NCBI RefSeq assembly: GCF_029229925.1
Contig: NZ_CP107254.1
Span: 310,001-374,000, forward strand
Length of the DNA: 64,000 nucleotides
Source of the DNA: Halorhabdus sp. BNX81
GTDB taxonomy: Archaea; Halobacteriota; Halobacteria; Halobacteriales; Haloarculaceae
Direction: 5' to 3'
In this document: positions 53,888 to 63,170 of the stretch, one piece after another
How the letters are laid out: each line of letters opens with the position of its first letter
How positions within the stretch are numbered: position 1 is the first letter of the stretch
Made by a program: the position numbers and the translations under genes
The notes under the pieces: model-generated
Told to the model about the DNA's origin: nothing
The model's input: only the letters and a program-made list of their open reading frames with translations
The model's database searches: none

Positions 53888-54084
53888 TTAGAACGGGTTG
53901 CCGCCGCCGCCCATGCCACCCATCCCGCCCATGTCCACATGTCGCCGCCCTCCATCTACTCATCATGCGTTCCATATCTGCATCGCCCATGCCCTGGAAC
54001 TGATTGGGGGTCCGATCCATCATCTTGTGCTGCTCTAAGAGTTCCCGGATGTAGTCCTTGGTTTCTCCAATCTCACGCGTAAAC
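53888..54084 (-). pseudogene. Decayed duplicate of the srp54 3' end
   Basis: This segment closely matches the last ~65 codons of the intact srp54 downstream ([23 protein letters not shown], then a Gly-Met tail), but a one-base deletion at about 53961 shifts frame after ERMM, and upstream of about 54084 the similarity ends. In the original frame the tail would read GGMGGGGNPF before a TAA stop, which looks like the ancestral haloarchaeal SRP54 C-terminus. It is therefore a displaced old 3' end rather than a functional gene. Confidence 0.8.
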
Positions 54085-54156
54085 GGGAATCTCCTGCTTC
54101 AAGGATCCAGTATTCCTAAGTGACAAGGACAGAAAAATTTCACCGTCGGCAAATAT

Positions 54157-54477
54157 ATGACTATGGATTCGCTGCGTGCTGACGGCTGGGAAGACGTTGT
54201 AGCGTTCTTTGTATCGGTAATAGCAGCAGTAGTCTCTTGGTATACACATGGTTTCTACCTGAACTGGGGCGTATTCGTCGTCGGTATTGGCACTGGCATC
54301 GTGGTATACTTCATTTTCGACTTCGTGGAGGATCGTCCTGTAGTGGTTGAATTTCCAATCACGATGGCACTTATTCTCGGTATGCTCATCGCGCTCTACG
54401 AAGAGACATTAGTCGCTGGAGTCGTCGCTGCCGTAGCAATGACTACTGCGATCAAAGCGTACGACGTGTATCTATAA
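54157..54477 (+). CDS. AT-rich ORF for a 106-residue four-span membrane protein
   Basis: The protein starts MTMDSLRADGWEDVVAFFVS and is mostly four hydrophobic segments (VAFFVSVIAAVVSWYTHGF, WGVFVVGIGTGIVVYFIFDF, ITMALILGMLIALYEE, VAGVVAAVAMTTAIKA). The DNA is visibly AT-richer than its neighbours, with codons such as GTA, ATA and TTA. An AT-rich AGAAAAATTT element about 20 bases upstream fits a leaderless start. It lies between the two copies of the srp54 3' end and is probably foreign cargo. No function is evident. Confidence 0.6.
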   Translation: MTMDSLRADGWEDVVAFFVSVIAAVVSWYTHGFYLNWGVFVVGIGTGIVVYFIFDFVEDRPVVVEFPITMALILGMLIALYEETLVAGVVAAVAMTTAIKAYDVYL

Positions 54478-54555
54478 GGGGGCCCCGTTGAACGTTCGAT
54501 CTCCGGCACATCACGGGGTTACTGTTCACAATAGCTGCTTTCCGCCTGTTCTCGA

Positions 54556-55965
54556 TCAGTCCCCGAAGGGCCCGCCGCCCATGCCACCCATGCCGCCCAT
54601 ATCGCCCATGTCCCCCATGTCGCCGCCCTCCATCTGCTTCATCATGCGCTCCATGTCGGCGTCGCCCATGCCCTGGAACTGATTGAGGGTGCGGTCCATC
54701 ATCTTGTGCTGCTCTAAGAGTTCCCGGATGCGGTCCTTGGGTTTGCCCGAACCTCGCGCGATGCGTTCGGTTCGACTCCGGCCGATCTGACGGGGGTTCT
54801 CGAGTTCGGCCTCGGTCATCGAGTCCATGATAACCTCGAAGTCACGCATGCGCTCCTGGGTGACGTCCATGGCGTCGTCGGGCAACTGATCCATCATCCC
54901 GCCGCCGAGGCCGGGGATCATGTCCATGACCTGATCCAGCGGCCCCATCTTGTTCATCGCCTCCATCTGCTTGCGCATGTCCTTGAGGGTGAACTCGCCA
55001 TCGAGCATGTCCTCCGGCCCCCAGTCACCCTCTTCGGCCTGGGTTTCCTCCATCGCGCGTTCGACGCGTTCCGTGAGTTGCTGAAGGTCGCCCATCCCGA
55101 GCAGCCGGGAGATGAACCCGGAGGGCTCGAAGCGCTCGACGTCCTTGACCGTCTCGCCGGTGCCCAGGAAGGCAATGGTCGAGTCGGTCTCGTTGACGGC
55201 GACGAGGGCACCGCCACCCTTGGCCGTCCCGTCGAGTTTGGTGATCACGACGCCGTCGATGCCGACCGCGTCCTCGAAGCGGCTGGCCTGTTCTTTGGCT
55301 TCCTGGCCGATCGCGGCGTCGAGCACCAGCAGGTTGTGGTCCGGGTCGGCGACCGACTCGATGTCTTCGAGTTCGTCGATGAGCCCGTCCTCCAGCGCGT
55401 GTCGACCAGCGGTGTCGACGATCTGGACGTCCGCGTCGTCGGTCGCTTCGAGTCCATCGCGGGCGATCTTGACGGCGTCGTCCTCGTCGGGATCGCCGTA
55501 GAAGTCGACTTCCGCTCGCTCGGCCATCTCCTCGGCCTGTTCGTAGGCCCCGGGCCGCCAGGTGTCGGTCTGGATGACCGCCGGCCGGAGCCCCTTTTTC
55601 GAGAACCACCAGGCGATCTTCGCCGCGGAGGTGGTCTTCCCTGATCCCTGGAGGCCCGCCAGCACGATCGTCTGTGGCTCCAGGGGAAGTTCGGTCGATT
55701 CGCCGACCAGGTCGACGAGTTCCTCATAGACGATGCGCAGTACCCAGTCCCGCGCGGAGGTACCGGCCGGCGGCTCCTCCTCTAAGGCGCGGGTCTCGAT
55801 GCTGTCGGAGAGGTCCATCACCAGGTCGACGTCGACGTCGGCCTGGAGCAGCGATCGCTGGATCTCCTTGACGACCGCCTGGACGTCCTCCTCGCTGATG
55901 CGGGACTTCCCCCGGAGGCCGTCGAGTGCCCCCCGCAGGGACGATCCCAGATCGTCGAGTACCAT
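54556..55965 (-). CDS. srp54: Signal recognition particle 54 kDa protein (SRP54/Ffh)
   Basis: It binds 7S RNA and signal sequences of membrane proteins and targets ribosomes to the membrane. The 469-residue protein has the helical N domain, the GTPase G domain ([35 protein letters not shown]), and a methionine-rich M domain ending [15 protein letters not shown] and a Gly-Met tail. Its last residues (GGGPFGD) differ from the tail preserved in the pseudogene, suggesting that the 3' end was replaced. Confidence 0.95.
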   Translation of the reverse strand: MVLDDLGSSLRGALDGLRGKSRISEEDVQAVVKEIQRSLLQADVDVDLVMDLSDSIETRALEEEPPAGTSARDWVLRIVYEELVDLVGESTELPLEPQTIVLAGLQGSGKTTSAAKIAWWFSKKGLRPAVIQTDTWRPGAYEQAEEMAERAEVDFYGDPDEDDAVKIARDGLEATDDADVQIVDTAGRHALEDGLIDELEDIESVADPDHNLLVLDAAIGQEAKEQASRFEDAVGIDGVVITKLDGTAKGGGALVAVNETDSTIAFLGTGETVKDVERFEPSGFISRLLGMGDLQQLTERVERAMEETQAEEGDWGPEDMLDGEFTLKDMRKQMEAMNKMGPLDQVMDMIPGLGGGMMDQLPDDAMDVTQERMRDFEVIMDSMTEAELENPRQIGRSRTERIARGSGKPKDRIRELLEQHKMMDRTLNQFQGMGDADMERMMKQMEGGDMGDMGDMGGMGGMGGGPFGD

Positions 55966-56052
55966 TTGTCCCTCGGTAGGCGATGACGGCGGTAAAGCCT
56001 TTTTGTCGGCCGTGCTCGGGCTGCCCTTTGATTTCGCGGACGCCGCCCGGGC

Positions 56053-57114
56053 TCAATTGTCGCCGGTGAGTGGGACGACGACGTCGTCATCTTCGCCAAT
56101 TGCCCCCTGCTCGCGGAGCCGCTCCAGCCCGGCGACCGCCGTCGCGCTGGTCGGCTCGACTGCGAGTCCACACCGGGCAAGTCGATCGTGGGCCTGCTCG
56201 GTCTCGGCGGCCGTGACGGCGATTGCGTCGCCGCCACTCGCTTCGATCGCGTCGAGGATCCCGCCCCGTCGGACCGGCTCGGCGATCTGGATGCCGTCGG
56301 CGAAGTCGTTCCGGCCGGCGTCGCGATCGTTCCCGCGGGCCGCGGCGATCGGTGCGACGCCGCTGGCCTGGACGCCGAAGAGTCGCGGCACGTCGTCGAT
56401 CCAGCCGGCACGCTGCAGGCGATCGAACCCGCGAGACGCGCCCAGAAACAGCGTCCCGTGACCCAGTGGCGTCACCACGGCGTCGGGGGCTTCCCAGCCG
56501 CGCTGGGCCGCGACTTCGAGCGCGAACGTCGCCGTCCCGACCAGAAACAGGGGCTCCCAGGCGTGGCTGGCGTAGTAGCCGTCCCCTGCCTCGACAGCAT
56601 CAATGCAGGCCTGGGTCACGTCCGCTCGGTCGCCCTCGACCTGCCGCAGGGCGGCTCCCGTCCGTTCGATCGCCCGAAGTTTCCCCGGTTTGGCGTCGCT
56701 TGGCACGAAGATCTCGGCGTCAATGCCGGCACGGGCGGCGTAGGTCGCGATCGCCAGCCCCGCGTTTCCCGAGGAATCTTCGATCACCCGGTCGGCCCCC
56801 CGATCGAGGGCGTGGGAGACGACGACCGCGGCACCGCGATCCTTGAAGCTCCCCGTTGGAAACAGGTGTTCGCGTTTGTACTGGACGCCGTCCTCCTTTC
56901 CGTTGAGCAGCGGTGTCCACCCTTCGCCGAGTGTCACCCGGGCGTCGACGGGCAGGAAGCCTTCGCAGCCCCAGAGTCCGGCGTCCCGGTCGAGCTCGGG
57001 CGGCTGTGCGGGCAGATCGGGGAGCCCCCGCAGGTCGAGCGGACTCCCGCATGCACATCGCCAGGGGCCCTCGAGTGGGTACGTCCGTCCGCAGTCAGTA
57101 CAGACGCGCTCCAT
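56053..57114 (-). CDS. thrC: Threonine synthase
   Basis: This PLP enzyme converts O-phosphohomoserine to threonine. The 353-residue protein starts with an N-terminal zinc ribbon (CTDCGRTYPLEGPWRCACGSPL), then the PLP lysine in LFPTGSFKDRGA, IEDSSGNAGLAIA and GHGTLFLGASRG for cofactor binding. Zn-ribbon-bearing threonine-synthase-like proteins are common in haloarchaea, so a related PLP lyase role is also possible. Confidence 0.87.
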   Translation of the reverse strand: MERVCTDCGRTYPLEGPWRCACGSPLDLRGLPDLPAQPPELDRDAGLWGCEGFLPVDARVTLGEGWTPLLNGKEDGVQYKREHLFPTGSFKDRGAAVVVSHALDRGADRVIEDSSGNAGLAIATYAARAGIDAEIFVPSDAKPGKLRAIERTGAALRQVEGDRADVTQACIDAVEAGDGYYASHAWEPLFLVGTATFALEVAAQRGWEAPDAVVTPLGHGTLFLGASRGFDRLQRAGWIDDVPRLFGVQASGVAPIAAARGNDRDAGRNDFADGIQIAEPVRRGGILDAIEASGGDAIAVTAAETEQAHDRLARCGLAVEPTSATAVAGLERLREQGAIGEDDDVVVPLTGDN

Positions 57115-57207
57115 GTGTGCTCTTTCGGGCCCGGGATCACGGATCTGTCGCTCGTAATTCTCTCGCCCAGTGTCGCTCGGGATGCAGTCGCCTCAGGCCC
57201 TCGGTGC

Positions 57208-58308
57208 TCAGTCGGCCGCAGCGTGGTCGGTTCGGCGTTCCCAGCCCGGGTCGAGCCGACGCCGGACTGCGGGGACGAGCGACGCGTCGAGCGAGTACCG
57301 GCCGCTTCCGACGACCAGCAGTGCCGAGAGCAGCCCGAACAGCGTGATGTGAGCCAGCACGGGGTCGTCGGGCAGCCCGAACAGCGTCGTCGTTAGCATC
57401 AGGAACCCGACGGCGGCGGTCCCTCTGGTGAACAGTCCCAGGATGAACGCAACGCCGACCGCGGCCTCGACCAATCCAGCACCGAACACCCACAGCTCCG
57501 GGGACACCGGTACGACCGCGGTCAGGTTGTACTTCTCGACCACTGCGATGCCACCCGCCGGGTTGAGCCACTTCTGTGTGATACCGAGAAACATGAAGTT
57601 CACCCCGACGAACAGCCGCAACAGGGGGGCAACCGGTAACTCGTCGATCCCCACTTTGGCGATCATCTCCGCGGGCGTGGGCAGTCCGCGGGCGCGGCTG
57701 GCGAGCGTCCCCTCGGTGACGACCAGCCGCCGAAGCAGCATGTCCGCGCTGGGCTGGCCGGCACCGACGATCATGATGGCCAGAAAGCCCGCGATGTACT
57801 CGCTGGCCAGCAGGAGTGTACTGTCAGTGGCGAGCAAGCCGAGATAGATGACCAGCCCCGCGGCGGCGACCAGTCGCGTCGCCAGCCCGAACAGGAGCAA
57901 AAACCCGATCGCGACCTGGAGGAGGCGTGCCTCGACCGGCAGACTCGGCGTGAAGAGGTAGCCGGCGAAGCCGGCCCCCACGAGGGGCAGACCGACCGTC
58001 AGCCGGAGCATCCAGGGCAGGTACGGCCGGTAGGACTGCAACGTCCGGCTGGCGACGGCGATATCCGGCACCAGTCGCGAAAACCGGAAGTAACCGGCGA
58101 GGAGCAGCCCCGCACCCAGTGCGCCACCGGCCAGCAAGGCGACGCTTGCTGGGTCACTGAACACGGCGGCGAAGAGCTCGGCCGCGCTCCCGGTACTATC
58201 CTCGTCGGTGACGTACTTGACATGGGCACTTGCTTGGCCAGCAAAACCGACTGATGAGACTCCAGCGAGCAGGAGTGTAAGGAGTGTCCGATCCGAAGCT
58301 GTTGGCAT
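57208..58308 (-). CDS. Exported-start DoxX-like membrane protein
   Basis: The 366-residue protein starts with a signal-like segment ending ASAHVKYV, then eight or more hydrophobic helices. Two DoxX-type regions are seen: LRLTVGLPLVGAGFAGYLF to the mid helices, and RLFVGVNFMFLGITQKWLNP with VVEKYNL. DoxX proteins are linked to thiosulfate:quinone or redox-associated membrane functions, but many are uncharacterised. The HVKYV start of the mature part is a common haloarchaeal pattern. Confidence 0.72.
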   Translation of the reverse strand: MPTASDRTLLTLLLAGVSSVGFAGQASAHVKYVTDEDSTGSAAELFAAVFSDPASVALLAGGALGAGLLLAGYFRFSRLVPDIAVASRTLQSYRPYLPWMLRLTVGLPLVGAGFAGYLFTPSLPVEARLLQVAIGFLLLFGLATRLVAAAGLVIYLGLLATDSTLLLASEYIAGFLAIMIVGAGQPSADMLLRRLVVTEGTLASRARGLPTPAEMIAKVGIDELPVAPLLRLFVGVNFMFLGITQKWLNPAGGIAVVEKYNLTAVVPVSPELWVFGAGLVEAAVGVAFILGLFTRGTAAVGFLMLTTTLFGLPDDPVLAHITLFGLLSALLVVGSGRYSLDASLVPAVRRRLDPGWERRTDHAAAD

Positions 58309-58411
58309 AGGAAACCTAGGGCCGAGAGGAGTAATATCCTTGGCCTCCCGGAATTTCGTGTCGGCACGGGGTCACGTTTCGATCGTCGATCCGTCTCGAC
58401 AGCTGTCGCCG

Positions 58412-58966
58412 TCACAGTCGCCGCCGTGGTGGGATCGGCCGGTTTGATTCCGTGGTGACGCCGCTCCCGAACGTTCGTCTGAGGCTCGCACCGAAGCCGA
58501 CGATAGCGACGACGCCGACCACGGTCGGCCCCAGTATTGGCACGGCCGACAGACCGACGAGAGTGGTCGCACCCACGAGGACACCGAGCCAGGTCGTGAG
58601 ACGCCCCGATCGGTGACTGATCGTCTTGCCGAGTGCCAGGATCGCGACCGCGTCGCTCACGAGGACGAAACACGCCTGGATGGTGAACGTGACCAGCCAA
58701 CTCAGCGCCCGGAACTGACTGTACACACCAAATGCTACCAGGGTCAGCAAGGGAATCGCGTAGCCGACTGCGCCGACGATTCCGACACCGAACGAGAGTA
58801 GTGTACTTGTTCTGGCAGTCCGGGTTGCGTCCGCCGTCCACTTCGGGGCGAACGCGAGCAGAAGCGGCACCAGACACACCGCGATGATGGTTCCGGCCCC
58901 GAGGATCTGGAACGGTTCACCCCCGGAGACGGTGCTGAGCGGTTCAAGCGGATCGCCGAAGGCCAT
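58412..58966 (-). CDS. Haloarchaeal membrane protein of unknown function
   Basis: The 184-residue protein starts MAFGDPLEPLSTVSGGEPFQ and has five or six hydrophobic segments (ILGAGTIIAVCLVPLLLAF, SFGVGIVGAVGYAIPLLTLV, FTIQACFVLVSDAVAILAL, LGVLVGATTLVGLSAV). It ends in a basic tail. There is no identified family. It is near the DoxX-like gene in the same direction. Confidence 0.62.
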   Translation of the reverse strand: MAFGDPLEPLSTVSGGEPFQILGAGTIIAVCLVPLLLAFAPKWTADATRTARTSTLLSFGVGIVGAVGYAIPLLTLVAFGVYSQFRALSWLVTFTIQACFVLVSDAVAILALGKTISHRSGRLTTWLGVLVGATTLVGLSAVPILGPTVVGVVAIVGFGASLRRTFGSGVTTESNRPIPPRRRL

Positions 58967-59040
58967 TGGTGTTCCCCCACCCACATCACTCACCGTGTCG
59001 TGGCACTAATCCGGGGAAAATAAATCTCGTGATTGTCGCC

Positions 59041-59346
59041 CTATACGTCGAGTGCTTCCATCGACTCGACGTCGAAGCGCAGCACTTCGGGCTCGCCGTC
59101 GAGCAGGTCCGGGAGGTGTTCGCCGAAGGCCTGGTAGTGCTCCGTCTGGGTGTGGGCCTCCAGCGCTTCGGCGTCCTCGTAGCGCTCGATGAACCGGATC
59201 ACGTTCTCATGTTGAAGGTCGACCGTGGCTCGGTACTCGATGGTGCCGTCCTCCTGGTTCGACCCCTCGACGAGGTCGTCGGTGAGTTCGATGGCTTGCT
59301 CTCGTTTCTCGGGCTTGATCGGGAACGACGCGTGAAGTACGATCAT
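59041..59346 (-). CDS. ABM-family (YgiN-like) monooxygenase
   Basis: The 101-residue protein starts MIVLHASFPIKPEKREQAIE, has RYEDAEALEAHTQTEHYQAF, and the family's alpha/beta dimeric barrel pattern. Members such as YgiN oxidise quinols or aromatic compounds without a cofactor. Substrate and physiological role are unknown here. Confidence 0.82.
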   Translation of the reverse strand: MIVLHASFPIKPEKREQAIELTDDLVEGSNQEDGTIEYRATVDLQHENVIRFIERYEDAEALEAHTQTEHYQAFGEHLPDLLDGEPEVLRFDVESMEALDV

Positions 59347-59448
59347 GTGGCTTCCTCGCGTGGTTCGACCCCTGGCGATGTAAGTCCTGTCGAAGCGGGG
59401 GAAGCCGGTCGCCACTGCGGACGGATGCGGGCGTCCGGGCCGCCGACG

Positions 59449-60951
59449 CTATTCGATCGCAATGATCCCATCGCCGACTGGGACGTACAGCAGTCCGTTG
59501 CCGATTGCTGGTGGGTTGGGGGTTGCCGACCAGGATATCGATACGTTGTGTTCCGCGTAGTTGACCGAATCGAGAACATCCCCCTCGGTCGAAATCGCTT
59601 TCACGCCCGGTGTCGAGGTATCATAAATAACGTCCCCGGCAGCGACGGGAATTCCGATCGTCTCGCCGATCTCGACCGACCAGGCAAGCGAACCGTCTTC
59701 GATAGCAAAACAATGGAAGGTCTCGGGGTCGTCGTTTCCCCCGAACGCGCCATAGCCCGTCGCGACAACGAGATCGTCCATCGGGAGGGGCATGCCATAG
59801 ACACCGGAGGCCGGGGGAAGTTCGTCGACGTTTTGCTCGGTTACGTCGGATAATTCAAGATACGGGTGGTTTTCACCCTCGATCCCCGGTGGTCTGTATC
59901 GGGATCGTTCCGCCCCATCCTCAGTGTCGAGGGCGACGAGCGGAGACATCCACCCACCGCTCCCCTGCCGGGAGCCGGCAGTATAGATGTCCTCAGCGAT
60001 CGTCGGTAGCGTGAACCCGAGGGGATCGCTCACGGGTTCGAGATGGGGTCCTGAAATATCGAGCGGCGTGTCCCACGCGAGGTCCCCGTCGTCGATATTT
60101 CGGGCGAGAAGGTCGGTTGGCTCATCTTCTTCCGTCTCCCTGGCATAGATGATGGTGTCTCCGGCGAGCGAACCAAACGGTGCCGTTGTTTCAACCATCG
60201 TGTCGACGGCCCACTTCTCGGCACCGGATTCGGCGTCGAACGCGTATAGTCCACGCTCATCGGTGTCGTCCACGGATATCTCGACGAAGATCCTGCCGTC
60301 GTCAACGATCATATTCCCTGCAGACGACAGTCCGAGATCGAGTTCGCGCTCGGTCTCACCGGTTTCCGGATCGAGGACGGTGACGCCCAATGAATCGCGT
60401 GGCGCGGTTTCACCTTCGGCGTCGGTGGCGTCACGTCGATAGTCCGCTGGGACAGTTGGCTGGTAGATCTGCCCGTCGTCGATCCGGTGGCCAAAATACG
60501 GCACTGCGTTACCGTTCGCTAACACAGGCAATTCTCGGGACCACTTGATCGCTCCGGACGTGTCTGTTGCGACCAAACGACGGTGTGTCATATACGTCTC
60601 GCCTGGTCTCTCATTGTTCCTGCTCTGGAACTGCACCCCCCAGATAAGCAGGTCATCGGCGAGCAGTGGCCACGTCGAATGCGTTCCCATGACGAGCCCA
60701 TTCGAGAGGTCGATGTCTTCGACTTCTTCGGCGATGTCCTCGTACCGCAACTGCCAGGCGACCGACAGCGACTCGCCGGGCCCCTCCTCAGCAGCGATCC
60801 GGCCTGTCCGAGCCACGTCTCCCCTATAGGCACCCCAGTTCTCGCCCCCGTCGCTAGTATTGCCCCCCAGCACGGCGTCGAGCTGTCCACAGCCGGCTAG
60901 GGACGTTGTTAGTGCCCCGATACTCGCCAGGCCGAACTGCCGTCTGTTCAT
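59449..60951 (-). CDS. Tat-exported PQQ-like beta-propeller lipoprotein
   Basis: The 500-residue protein starts MNRRQFGLASIGALTTSLAGCG (Tat motif then lipobox), followed by repeated propeller blades with WGAYRGDVARTGR and FDAESGAEKWAVDT and with LYVPVGDGIIAIE at the end. Such beta-propellers bind PQQ in dehydrogenases or act as scaffolds (BamB-like). No dehydrogenase active-site motif is clear, so it is probably a structural or sensory surface protein. Confidence 0.82.
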   Translation of the reverse strand: MNRRQFGLASIGALTTSLAGCGQLDAVLGGNTSDGGENWGAYRGDVARTGRIAAEEGPGESLSVAWQLRYEDIAEEVEDIDLSNGLVMGTHSTWPLLADDLLIWGVQFQSRNNERPGETYMTHRRLVATDTSGAIKWSRELPVLANGNAVPYFGHRIDDGQIYQPTVPADYRRDATDAEGETAPRDSLGVTVLDPETGETERELDLGLSSAGNMIVDDGRIFVEISVDDTDERGLYAFDAESGAEKWAVDTMVETTAPFGSLAGDTIIYARETEEDEPTDLLARNIDDGDLAWDTPLDISGPHLEPVSDPLGFTLPTIAEDIYTAGSRQGSGGWMSPLVALDTEDGAERSRYRPPGIEGENHPYLELSDVTEQNVDELPPASGVYGMPLPMDDLVVATGYGAFGGNDDPETFHCFAIEDGSLAWSVEIGETIGIPVAAGDVIYDTSTPGVKAISTEGDVLDSVNYAEHNVSISWSATPNPPAIGNGLLYVPVGDGIIAIE

Positions 60952-61034
60952 GTTGATAGATTTGACAGTACGCCATATAATAGTTCTCACTCTAGCTACA
61001 CTATCCGGTCACAATTCGGGACCGAACCAGCGCG

Positions 61035-61991
61035 TCAGTACGAGTCGATGTCGGTACCGACAGAACAGACGTACTCGCCGGTCGCCACTTGTGGGAGTCG
61101 GCGCGTCCGCCAGAAGATGCCCGTCGAGTCGGCGGTCACCCGCTCTTTGACCGTCCCGAAGACGTCGGTGACGGTGAACAGCGTCTCGCCGCGATCGACC
61201 CGCTCGCCCAGATCGGGCTCGAAATCGAGGAGTCCGCCCGCCGGCGCGCCGTACTGGTCGAAGGAACTCGCTCTGGTCTGGGGGTCCATCGGGGCCTCTC
61301 CGTCGAGAAAGTCGTAGTGTCTGAGCACGTTCCGGACGCCTGTAACGCCGATCTTGATCGACTCCTCGTCGAACCCGACCGCCCCGCCGAGTTCCGGATC
61401 GATCGTCGGCACGCCCTCGTCGGGGGCGGCCCGCGCGAGTTGGCCGTCCGGGCCTTTCTTGTCGAGGACGGTCCCGCAGTCGAAGGCCTTCGCGAGTTCG
61501 AGACACTCGTCGTGCAACCGGTGGCGGGTGCCACATCGGACCCGTGTTTCATCGATCATCCGGCTGGTCGAACCCTGGTGGAGGTCGATCACGAGGTCGG
61601 CCCGCATCGCCGCCTCGAACGTCGCTGCGGCGATGCGCTCGCTGGTCGTCCCCGTTTCCTCGCCGGGGTAGGCCCGGTTCATCTTCGTGTCGTCGATCGG
61701 GTTGCGGTGCTCGGCCACCTGGAAGGCGTGGTAGTTGACGATCCCGACGATCAGGATCGTCCCGCTGATCTCCGTCGGATCGAGTCGCGGGACCAGCCGC
61801 TGGATCACGCCGACGCCGTTGAGTTCGTCGCCGTCGCTGGCGGCCTGCAGATACAGTGTCTTCCCATCTTCTGTTCCGTTGACGACCGCCACCGGCAACC
61901 CGACGTCACTCCCGTCCCGTGTCTCGCCGACGTACAGTCGCCCGGTGGCGACCTCGCCGGGATCGGCGCTCGCCGTGCCCAGATTCGTCAT
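61035..61991 (-). CDS. Succinylglutamate desuccinylase/aspartoacylase (AstE/AspA) family protein
   Basis: The 318-residue protein has LYLQAASDGDELNGVGV (where the first Zn-binding His of the HGDE motif is Asp), HRNPIDDTKMNRAYPG, and VIDLHQGSTSR, with the His of the second site preserved. These are conserved in the zinc-carboxypeptidase-like acylase family. Substrate is unknown. The Asp change appears typical of the haloarchaeal subgroup as I recall it. Confidence 0.82.
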   Translation of the reverse strand: MTNLGTASADPGEVATGRLYVGETRDGSDVGLPVAVVNGTEDGKTLYLQAASDGDELNGVGVIQRLVPRLDPTEISGTILIVGIVNYHAFQVAEHRNPIDDTKMNRAYPGEETGTTSERIAAATFEAAMRADLVIDLHQGSTSRMIDETRVRCGTRHRLHDECLELAKAFDCGTVLDKKGPDGQLARAAPDEGVPTIDPELGGAVGFDEESIKIGVTGVRNVLRHYDFLDGEAPMDPQTRASSFDQYGAPAGGLLDFEPDLGERVDRGETLFTVTDVFGTVKERVTADSTGIFWRTRRLPQVATGEYVCSVGTDIDSY

Positions 61992-62090
61992 TGGGGGAAC
62001 TGCGAAGGGGAACGGCCTTTAGTGTGCTGTCTCCGGCGTGGGATGCACGCTTTGGAGACCGCTCGCAGAATCAGGCCACGATCGACCGTC

Positions 62091-63002
62091 TCAGGCTTCG
62101 ATCTTCTTGTAGTCGATGTACTCGCCGCCGCGGAAGTCCTCCAGCAGGTTGATCGCCGCCGTCGTCCCCTCGCCGACCGAGACGTTGACCTGGCGTTGCC
62201 CGCCAGTCAGGTCGCCGGCAGCGTAGACGCGGTCGACGCCCGTGTACTGGTCCTCGTCGACGTCGAGGTACGAACCGTCACGCGGAATGCCCAGCATGTC
62301 GGCGATGTCGGTCCCGCCCGCCGCGCCGAGCGCGATGAAGACGCCTTCGACGTCGAGTTGCTCGCCCGCGTCGAGTTCGACACCCTCGACGACCTCGTCG
62401 CCGACGATGTGATCGACCGGTTCCTCGATGACCGGAATGCCCTCGCCCTCGAGCTGGTCGAGCAGCGCGTCGTCCATGTCGATAGCGTTGCCGTTGGTGA
62501 GCACGCGCACGTCGTCGGTGTAATCCAGCAGCATCATCGCCTCCTTTGCGGCGTAGTTGCCCGCACCGACGACCGCGACTGGCTTGTCGCGATAGAAGAA
62601 GGCGTCACACTCGACACAGTAGGAGACGCCGCCGCCCTCGTAGTCGTCGACGTGGGGGATCGCCGGCGTCTCGTAGGACGCGCCGGTCGCGAGGATGACG
62701 CCCTTCACCTCGTACTCGTCGACCTCGGTCTCGATGCGGTAGCCGTCGCCGTCCTCGCCGACCTGGACGACCTCTTCCTCGACAATTTTCGCGCCGAACT
62801 TCGTCGCCTGCTCGCGGCCCACGTCGACGAGTTCGGGGCCGCTCGCGCCCTCCGGGAACCCGTAGACGTTCTCCATCCAGTCGACATCCCTGGTCGTGCC
62901 ACCGCCCTTGTCGAAGACAAGCGTTTCCTGATCTGCGCGTGCCGTGTAGACGGCTGCGGCCAATCCAGCCGGACCGCCACCGATGATCGCTACGTCTGCC
63001 AT
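62091..63002 (-). CDS. trxB: Thioredoxin-reductase-like FAD/NAD(P)H oxidoreductase
   Basis: The 303-residue protein starts MADVAIIGGGPAGLAAAVYT (FAD binding), has a CVECDAFF redox pair (CxxC like TrxB), VAVVGAGNYAAKEAMMLL for NADPH, and YAAGDLTGG near the end. TrxB reduces thioredoxin. The altered cysteine motif suggests a paralogue whose partner may differ. A TATA-like CGTTTATACGC lies 26-36 bases before the ATG, giving a leaderless start. Confidence 0.85.
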   Translation of the reverse strand: MADVAIIGGGPAGLAAAVYTARADQETLVFDKGGGTTRDVDWMENVYGFPEGASGPELVDVGREQATKFGAKIVEEEVVQVGEDGDGYRIETEVDEYEVKGVILATGASYETPAIPHVDDYEGGGVSYCVECDAFFYRDKPVAVVGAGNYAAKEAMMLLDYTDDVRVLTNGNAIDMDDALLDQLEGEGIPVIEEPVDHIVGDEVVEGVELDAGEQLDVEGVFIALGAAGGTDIADMLGIPRDGSYLDVDEDQYTGVDRVYAAGDLTGGQRQVNVSVGEGTTAAINLLEDFRGGEYIDYKKIEA

Positions 63003-63027
63003 TGTGTATTGATAGTACAATACCGTC

Positions 63028-63038
63028 GCGTATAAACG
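63028..63038 (-). promoter_or_regulatory. TATA box for thioredoxin-reductase-like gene
   Basis: CGTTTATACGC on the minus strand is centred about 31 bases before the ATG at 63002, supporting the annotated start and a leaderless mRNA. Confidence 0.6.
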
Positions 63039-63170
63039 ACTCGCTTCGGGCGAACTATACGCCGTATTCTGCATGAATAGTCATGTTTTGCGGGCCATTA
63101 TCGCTTGGTAGCAGTCAACAGTTCGAGCACAATATTGCGGGACTTGTGATCAAATGGTGCCGATCCGCGC

